A stretch of 64,000 nucleotides of DNA, from NCBI GenBank assembly GCA_028551475.1, contig CM052354.1:5625391-5689390 (forward strand), given 5' to 3'. Shown in pieces: positions 56,901-64,000 of this stretch. A model generated the notes under the pieces. It did no database searches. It worked only from the letters and a program-made list of their open reading frames with translations, and was not told the origin of the DNA. The position numbers and the translations under genes were made by a program. The stretch is from Casuarina equisetifolia. Taxonomy: Eukaryota; Streptophyta; Magnoliopsida; Fagales; Casuarinaceae. How positions within the stretch are numbered: position 1 is the stretch's first letter; each line of letters starts with the position of its first letter.

Positions 56901-57799
56901 CAGTAGCCTTTTTCCTATATGGTCCCAACATGCTCTTTCTTCCAATTTCCACAACCAAAAGAAATGGATTTTAGCATGAAACCTCAACTCCTATGAATAT
57001 TTTGACTTGATTCAAGAGCTGAAAGATGATCCACTTAAAAGTGACACTTCAGGGAGCCAAAAAGGCTGCAAACAACTGGTCCCTGAATGTGAGAAACTCT
57101 TCAACATTGTCCGCCTTTGATACCATGAGGAATACTTAGAGAAAATGTAAAACACAAACAAGTTAACACAAGAACTATTGAAGGAAGTCCTGAGGCTGAT
57201 TGCAGCTATTTATACTCCACATAGGTTATTAGGAACATTATGAACATGTCGTACATGAGGACAAGGTGTGCTTATTAGCTCTTAAGATTGACCAACTAGT
57301 GATGAACTTTGCTGAATTTTGACGAAGGAAAAAATAAATTCTTTATTTCTACATCTTAATTGAATCACGTCAAAAGAAAGATATGTAAATGCAAGTAAGA
57401 AATAACCCCATGGAAAACCCCAAACATAAAATACTTTGAAATTCAGAAAGTAATTGAATGGAAATAGTTTTTTCCAATTTAGGTGTGCCTAACTTTTTTG
57501 AATCAATCAAAATCTCTTTGTTATTCTGGTCAAAATATTTGATACCTTTATCTCTTTTTTGTGAAGCACATGGGTGCTGAAGTCAGGTTGGTTGGGTAAT
57601 TGACAAAATGAACAGTAACTGGACCAATGATTGAAGATATTAGAATGAGTGTAAGTCTAAGTCAATTTTAATGAAAAATCCAATAACTCTAAATCAACTC
57701 ATTCAATTTGAGTCATCACATCATCAATCAATTGAATTACTAGAGTAAAGTATTTGTAATTAATTGTACTAACTTTAGTCATTACATAACTGATGAGGC
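53993..57799. other. Long AT-rich intergenic stretch
   Basis: No gene supported. About 54,180-54,360 resembles 59,570-59,730 (shared GRP 5' flank) and about 54,660-54,930 resembles 12,440-12,720. About 56,070-56,490 is weakly like 9,115-9,450. About 55,470-55,560 shares words with 22,560-22,640. Confidence 0.45.
57112..57330 (-). mobile_element. Possible copia LTR and primer site remnant
   Basis: On - the sequence ttcctcatggtatcaaaggc looks like an LTR end followed by a tRNA-Met type primer site (TGGTATCA). The outer LTR edge was not fixed and no gag reading follows. Fossil, broken. Confidence 0.3.
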
Positions 57800-59065
57800 A
57801 TCTTTCTGTCATTACATGATCGACCAGCGTAAGATTTCATATTCTGTCTCTAAAACCAAAAAAGCAAATGATTAATTCACGCAGTTGTGTGAAAGACATA
57901 AAGAAACGAAAAGACTGGCGGGGCAGCTGTGTGAAGTGTACATGCCTCTTAGTTTTTATGAATAATTCACGCATTTGTATCAAAAGGATGAGAGCAGATG
58001 ACACCCACAACATTAAATATTCCTACGAAGTGCGCGTAAGTGGCAGAATTCCATGTTTTTCTCGCAAAAGACATTTCGAGGGGTCCACTTGCATGGAACA
58101 GTTGGATCAGCCGTCATGTGTGGAAGAAGAAAATACTTCATGGATTAGTCTACCTTGACTTGTATGGGCATTAAAAATACTTTGTTCCAATTTAATTTAC
58201 AAAGAAAAATTCACGGTTTCATTGCATTTTTAGATAGAATTAAGTACTTTAAGATAATATTATGATTCATATTTAAGTCTAACATTTTTTATTTATATAC
58301 AAATGTTTAAATAAATACCACTTCTTTATATTAATGGGGTATGTTAAAAAGGATGTTATAAAGTATCATAATCTCACTTGAAATTTATTTTATAAGGAAA
58401 AAAATTATTCTTAAATTGGCCTTTTGATATACTTGATGCTAAGCTTGCTTCAAGTAAAATTAGGGAAATAACTGTGGACCTTGTTTGGCAAGAGCAAAAG
58501 TTGCAGTATTTCTTGATGTTGCATCTATTATCTGTTCTCTAATTGTTAGTAAAAATAACATGTGTTATGTCAAAAAGAGCGTTTGACCAGTGGACCTTGT
58601 TTGGCAAGAGCAAAAGTTGCAGTATTTTTTGATGTTGCATCTATTATCTGTTCTCTAATTATTAGTAAAAATAACATGTGTTATGTCAAAAAAACGTTTG
58701 AACCTTTTGCTTATCTTGACGATTTTATTCTTTCTATAACTATAATGAAATTAGATACTTTTCATCTACATAGTCATTAAGATATTGTGATAAAGCACAT
58801 ATTGAACTTTTGATATGAATTCCAAATGTCATTTACAAATTTGGTTTCATAGAGTTTGAGATTTGGTGACTTCAATGCATCAAGTGTAACAAGAAAACAC
58901 AAAAAGAAAAACTAGATATTCATCATAGGAAGATTTTACTTTTTTACTACCTTCATTCCATTCGTAAATATCAAAAGCAATTCCTCGTCGATTCTAGTCT
59001 TGTTTTATATTCGCATCGAAGGGATAAGACACATGCCTCTCCGAAAATCGTGCAGTGACGAGTCT
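57800..59065. other. Noncoding DNA 3' of the third intact GRP
   Basis: Distant copy of 17,400-18,480 and 52,500-53,570. Holds the 116-base tandem duplication. No gene. Confidence 0.5.
58474..58705. repeat. Tandem duplication, 116-base unit
   Basis: 58,474-58,589 and 58,590-58,705, both starting gtggaccttgtttggcaaga, with only a few differences. Matching DNA at 18.0 and 53.1 kb has one unit. Confidence 0.85.
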
Positions 59066-59437
59066 TCAAGGAGCGTAACCACCATGTGTACCGCCCTTCC
59101 TACCCCCACCACCTCCTCTTCTTTGACTACCACCTTCCACGCCAGGACCACCACCAGGGCTTCCTCCACTGCTGCCTCCTTCAACTCCGTCGACGCTTCC
59201 ACGAGGACCACGACCATATCCAGCACCATCTACTTGGCTTCGACCACTGGCATCTTCTTTTAGATTATGATGGTTTCCACCTGGACTAGGACCACTTCGT
59301 AAAGCTCGATGCACAACAGCACCATATCCTACGAGGACCTTTCGATCTTCATGGGTGAAGAAGCCTCTCTTCGCAGTACATAGAACGAGACCCAATGAAA
59401 CAATAAAAAGAACACTCAAAGCTTCTTTAATTGCCAT
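59066..59437 (-). CDS. Secreted glycine-rich protein, third intact copy
   Basis: 123 residues, one exon. Signal peptide about residues 1-23 (EALSVLFIVSLGLVLCTA), then RGFFTHEDRKVLVGYGAVVH, RALRSGPSPGGNHHNLKED, then the glycine-rich half (GGSSGGSPGGGPGVEGG) and KGGTHGGYAP. Closest to the gene at 53,573-53,992, sharing start, linker and tail; it is shorter by a few glycine residues and a linker piece. It lies outside the two-unit duplication, so the family is also arrayed by itself. Role as for the other copies: probably wall or apoplast, not proven. Confidence 0.78.
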   Translation of the reverse strand: MAIKEALSVLFIVSLGLVLCTAKRGFFTHEDRKVLVGYGAVVHRALRSGPSPGGNHHNLKEDASGRSQVDGAGYGRGPRGSVDGVEGGSSGGSPGGGPGVEGGSQRRGGGGGRKGGTHGGYAP

Positions 59438-61524
59438 CGGGCAAGGAGCGAATGCATGACTTCGAATTCAGGAGAATGGTACTTATCGGCAGCAAACGGT
59501 GCCTTGCGTCAACATGTTCGGACCTACCACAACTATTGCATAGTAGCTAGGATTCGATTCCATCAAAATGAGTAAATTTGTCAAAAGAAGTAGAAACCTC
59601 TCTACCACTTTATCATCAATTGTAGGGTTGGCCAGCTTTTAAAATTCTTATTCAAATGTTCAAAAACTGCGGCTGTGTCGTGTTTGTCAAATTTCTTCTT
59701 TACTTGAAGGTGCATTTTGATTAGACTCGCCGGTGACCAAGGACTCGTAGAATAAAATAAGGAATTCTTAGTTTTACCCTCTATCCTTTACTGTTGAAAA
59801 CCTCTAGTTTAACCAAACAGAAAAGAAAAAGAAGGAAAAAAAAAAGAGAAAAGAAAAAAGAGAAGTACTAGTTTGAACGGTTAGCTATAAAAGTCTATTG
59901 TATGACTGGAAAGTGCTCAAAACTAATTAGAGTAAATTCATTATATTAAAGAATATGCAGTTCAAAAGTAAGTTAAGAAACTGTTTTATGCTTAACGATT
60001 ATCAAGATTAGTTGACTAGAAAGATTTTAAAGGTTTTAAATATCAGTTTTCTAAATGAAATCACTAAACTCTATATAAAATCACTAAATGGAACGTGTAT
60101 TTATGAGATAAACTCTATATATCATTTTTCTTTCACATATTGAATAAGTTTTTAAATAAGTTTTATAATATGGTATTTCATCTCAAATTCTTTCATTGCT
60201 AGCCTTTTGAGTCCACCATTTGACATCATTAATGGTATAATATTTGTCTATCGTGATGAGAGAGTGCAAGTCTGGTCTTTGAACATTATAGCATTTAGTC
60301 AACCACAACATCAATCAAATAAATTATTAAGATAGAGTATTTGTGATTAATTATGCTAACTTTAGCTCTCTTTTTTCATTTTTATAAATATGTAAATTTA
60401 TTCATCTAAAAACAAGATAATACAAAATCTTAGAAACATACTTTAACATTACAATTCATCTAAGAAAAAATTAAATTTAGAATTCTCAGTACTAACTTTA
60501 GTTATTGCTTCACTAATAAGGCTCTACAGAGGACGTCGTTGTCTCCAGAAAGACTCTCCAGTGGTTCTTTTGATTCTCTCATGACTGTAATGCAAAATTC
60601 TTGCCATAGTGGGGAAAGAACCGACGCATTCGACAAGTCACCCGTTCCCATTGTTTGTCCCAGGGATGACTGTACGGTAAGATGGTAGAATTCCATGTTT
60701 TTCTCTTGAAAGACATTTCCGGGGGTCGACTAGCACACGAAGCAACAGTTGGGTCAGCCCTCGTGTGGAAGAAGAAAAGACTTTACAGTTTAGTCCCCCT
60801 TGGCCTGTACTTCATTTCCTTTTATCTTTGAAGTGTTAAAAGTAAAATGACCGAGTTTTACGTTCTTCAAATTTTATTTAAAATTTTATCAACAAAAAAA
60901 AATCCACTGTTTTATTCGATTTTTAGATATAATTAGGTATTTTAATATAATATTCAGAATTCCTATTTAGTTGTATATAAATTTTTTCATAAATCATATT
61001 TTGTAACATTAATTGGGTATGCTAAAAAATAATGTTTTAAAGTATCATAATCTTACTTGAAATTGTTTTTATAAAGATAATTTTCTACTCTTAAGTTGGC
61101 ATTTTGATATAATTGATAATAAGCTTTATTTTGGCTATTGCATCCGTTATTCAGTATCTAACTATTAGTAGTAGTATCACTTATGTCAAAGATCAAAAAA
61201 AAAAAAAAACATTTGAACCCTTTCTTTATCATGAAGACCTTATTCTTTCTATAACCATTATAAAATTAGACACTCTTCATCTCCTAGTGATTATAATATT
61301 TGTGACAAGAAACATATTAAACTTACTTTGGTATGACTTTCACAAATCATTTACCAATTTGGTTCAGTATGAGATTTCGTGACCTTAATGCATCAAGTGT
61401 AATCAAATGAAACAGAAAGGAAAATTACATATACATTATAATGAGATATGACCTTGACTACTTTCATTCATTATTATTCAGTTCTTAATAATCTTATTTT
61501 ATGCTCATATTACAGAAAATAGTG
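59438..61524. other. AT-rich intergenic DNA between GRP copies
   Basis: No gene. About 59,810-59,870 is an A and G run. About 60,530-61,500 is a further worn copy of the GRP 3' flank (LGQTMGTGDLSN word on - near 60.65 kb). A retroposon copy lies at 60,365-60,495. Confidence 0.45.
60365..60495 (-). mobile_element. Retroposon copy, 3' end only
   Basis: Reversed copy of the family at 51.8 kb: tttataaatatgtaaattta, then acatactttaacattacaat and tcatctaagaaaa. Short and diverged. Confidence 0.5.
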
Positions 61525-61800
61525 CAGGGACGAGCTTTCGAGGGGCTTGACCATGTGTACCCCCTTTCTATCCCCACTACCACCTCTCTATCCACCCCCA
61601 TTTGCACCACTTCCTCCCTTCTTTGACCAACACGAGGGCTTTCTCCTCTGCCGCCTCCACCAACTCCGCAGACGCTTCAACGATCAACACCTCTTCAATT
61701 ATAACCACGACCGTATCCAGCACCATCCACTTCTTCGCTTCCGCGACTGGCATCTTTTTTCTTTACAGAAACGTTTAAGGACTGATGGGGTAGATAATAA
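61525..61800 (-). pseudogene. Glycine-rich protein pseudogene, rightmost
   Basis: DNA on - matches the glycine-rich half and linker of the genes at 53.6 and 59.1 kb, but the frame is shifted more than once and the signal peptide and HEDR part are missing. About 61,850-62,010 then repeats the module seen near 12.6 and 44.5 kb. Confidence 0.65.
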
Positions 61801-63073
61801 CTAGGGAGCAACGTAATATTGCATTGGTGAAACCAAAATGCATGACTCGATTTGAAAATTTCCATAGATGCACCTAATTATAATCGTTATTTCCTATAGC
61901 AGCGATGGACCGTGAGTGGGGAACCCAACTGTCAAGCAAAACAAAGAGAACTTCAGTGGAGGAGCGCAGTCCAAGTGGGGGTAGGGGCGGACTTGTGTCG
62001 TCTCCACGACTGAAGAGCCTAAAGCAGTAAAGGCCTTCTTTGAATGTGCTAGTGACTGCACAGCTCTGTCACCGGCTAGAGCCTAAAGCAGTGGACATGC
62101 TTTCAGATATATTGTAGAATGGCGATCCGATGGAATTAGAATACACGGATAGCTGAACGAATGATTTTGAGCGAACCAGTAGAGGCCAACATGTGAGTCT
62201 TGTCATGATGGGTCTTCGTCCAGCTTTCGGGCTATATAAGAAACGTGGACGGCATCAGTCTGCCGCTCCGGCAATTCATTAGTTGTATTTGCCTACCAAT
62301 TAAAAAGATTACCTACCTACTTCAAAGAAAGGGATGAGTAAGAAGAAGTAAAACCACAGTAGTCAAATCCTAACATACAAAGTCCCTACAAAAAAAATAT
62401 CAGGACTCCTAGGTTCCTCTAGCTCCCACCTGTCTTTGATATCTGATTACTAATCATACAAACCCACAAAAAAAAAACAATTAACAGTAAAATCTTCACT
62501 AATTAATTTCTATCAGAACTTATTATGTTTAGATTTAATGTCAAGTTCTTAAAAACTCTTTCCATACGAAGTATTTTCCACCTTAATATGAATGAGTCAT
62601 TTGTTGATATAGATTTCTTAGATGTCCAACGGAAACATTAGACTAGGTGCTACTTAAGAGTTCTAGCATAGTATGAAGCTAATACACATCAAGCTAAAAG
62701 GATTCTAGACTAGACTTCTCAACATTATTGACTAAGACCAGTTAATCTTCATAGACACATTATTGACTAAGAGCAACTGATGTTCTAACTTGGATTAGCC
62801 ATTTAGAAGCTAATCATAGTGATTGGAAAAGGTTAAAAATAATTAAAATTTATAGGAAAATTAAAAACAGGCTAAAATAGGTTTTTCTACATATTGGTAG
62901 TTAGCGGAACACCCATTTGACTTGAATGACTGTTTTAAGGACAATACCAGCTCCAATGAGAGTGGTTCACTTGATGAAAATCCGTTGCTTGCTCAAATAT
63001 CCGGAATGCTACTGTATATGACTTAAGTTAGCTGGCAAAAGATGAAATAAAATCATTATCGAGACAAATATAC
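61801..63073. other. Intergenic DNA, nothing firm
   Basis: A TATA-like ctatataag is at about 62,234 but no gene follows on either strand within reach. The words cattattgactaaga repeat near 62,722 and 62,757. At about 62,890-62,960 the - strand could read as the hydrophobic end IGAGIVLKTVIQVKWVFR then stop, perhaps the last exon of the gene to the right, but no acceptor in phase was found. Confidence 0.3.
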
Positions 63074-63536
63074 CTGTACAAGGATAGCCATATTTGCCAC
63101 TAATGTTGTGCTCACACCAAATATAAGCTACAAAACTCCATTGGCAACAGTTGAAGAACCAATGTCCACATCAATTTGCAGAAGATGAATGGTCTCTGTG
63201 TAATGTTTTGTAAACAAATAGAAATAATAGCATCAGACAAGTTTCATTATAACATCTGCTAAAAACATTTCCTGAAAAAGAAGTGAAAATCATTTTTTTA
63301 TTTATTACAAAAGTAAGTTTATATTAACATAAATTAGTATACAAAAATATTAGCCATATTTCGGCATTACAAGAATTATGAAAATTATTAAAAAAATGGA
63401 GGTTGAATAGTATTTACTATAGAGATTGAAGAATATTTACTTCCTTGTACATAGGACCACGGATATAGTTGCAATCAACAGCTTTCCGTAGTAAACAAGG
63501 GGCGCTTCCAACACTCTGGCGCCCAATCCATGAATC
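63074..63536 (-). pseudogene. Two exons of an unrecognised membrane protein
   Basis: Exon a, 63,536-63,441, follows TCAG and ends GAA|GTAAAT: DSWIGRQSVGSAPCLLRKAV, DCNYIRGPMYKE (32 codons). Exon b, 63,193-63,074, follows GAG and ends CAG|GTATAT: TIHLLQIDVDIGSSTVANGV, then TAG (63,128-63,130), then LIFGVSTTLVANMAILVQ (40 codons). Both are whole numbers of codons and phase 0, which supports real exons. Exon b looks like a membrane segment. The in-frame TAG suggests a pseudogene, or that the exon ends earlier. The gene would continue beyond the right edge. I do not recognise the family. Confidence 0.45.
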
Positions 63537-63647
63537 CTGAATGTTTAATCAAAATCCATGAAGGACGCATTGTTTAAACATGGTTTACTACATTAAATTT
63601 GGGATTGGAAGGTTGTCAAGAAGCAGGAAAAGGGAAGGAAGAAGGCA

Positions 63648-64000
63648 GGTACAAGAACCATTGCAAGGACTATTGTCGAATCAACTTCACATATCTGTGA
63701 GTTTTAACATGTAAATTCACAGAAGTCAAGAAAAGAAGGGAGTCCCCGCAAAAGTAAAGCAAAGATTTCCCTCACTGACTAGTGTCCTGTGGTTTGCATA
63801 TGCATGATACAGGGGCCTCAATGAAAAGACACCAAACTGTTTACCACCGGTGGTGCAGGACGATTTAAGTGCATACAAAAAGGGGGTTAAGCAGAAAAGA
63901 GGCACAAAAAACCAGTAAGGGCGATTATTAAACCAACTTTTCAAAGTCATTGAAAATGCAAAGCAAAATTATCACCACTGAAGTGTCCTGCGGTGTGTAT
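63648..64000. repeat. Direct repeat, two diverged units
   Basis: The words aagaaccattgcaaggacta and aaaaaccagtaagggcgatt, and later tgtcctgtggtttgcata and tgtcctgcggtgtgtat, pair up at a spacing of about 200-255 bases. The second unit runs to the window edge. A frame at 63,726-63,950 on - overlaps it and is not trusted. Confidence 0.5.

Noticed and set aside
62220-62350. TATA-like box followed by an ATG on +
   Set aside because: The ATG near 62,333 opens a frame of only a few codons; no gene.

Overview
This is nuclear DNA from a flowering plant, most likely a eudicot; the species cannot be told from the window. The signs are split genes with GT..AG introns, a plant-type squalene epoxidase (SQE), plant Ty1/copia and Ty3/gypsy elements, long AT-rich intergenic stretches and a cluster of secreted glycine-rich protein (GRP) genes.

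The whole window reads as one large tandem duplication plus a GRP array. Unit I (about 1-18.8 kb) holds, in order, the 3' end of a J-domain (DnaJ) gene on +, a complete SQE gene on - (3858-7079, 8 exons, 533 codons), retroelement remnants, a GRP pseudogene (13.1-14.0 kb) and a second GRP pseudogene (18.5 kb). Unit II (about 20.9-54.1 kb) repeats the order: DnaJ (21.6-26.1 kb), SQE (27.6-30.8 kb), GRP (45.2-45.9 kb), GRP (53.6-54.0 kb). Unit II is longer because it took in a copia remnant inside the DnaJ gene (about 23.0-25.6 kb), a copia element (31.9-36.9 kb), two head-to-head gypsy pieces (36.9-42.2 kb), about 3 kb at 48.5-51.5 kb and a small retroposon (51.8-52.1 kb). A fragment of SQE intron 1 at 20.9-21.2 kb marks the junction between units. 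To the right lie another intact GRP gene (59.1-59.4 kb), a GRP remnant (61.5-61.8 kb) and two exons of an unrecognised membrane protein (63.07-63.54 kb).

Decay is complementary. Unit I keeps an SQE with every conserved motif and a clean J-domain end, while both its GRPs are broken. Unit II keeps two open GRPs, while its DnaJ is dead and its SQE, though open throughout, has lost strictly conserved glycines. SQE makes 2,3-oxidosqualene, the entry to sterols and triterpenes. The GRPs carry signal peptides and probably end in the cell wall or apoplast. Nothing in the sequence ties these genes into one pathway; their linkage is best explained by shared duplication. No rRNA, tRNA or CRISPR feature was seen. 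Splice sites were read by eye from consensus, phase and comparison of the two copies.
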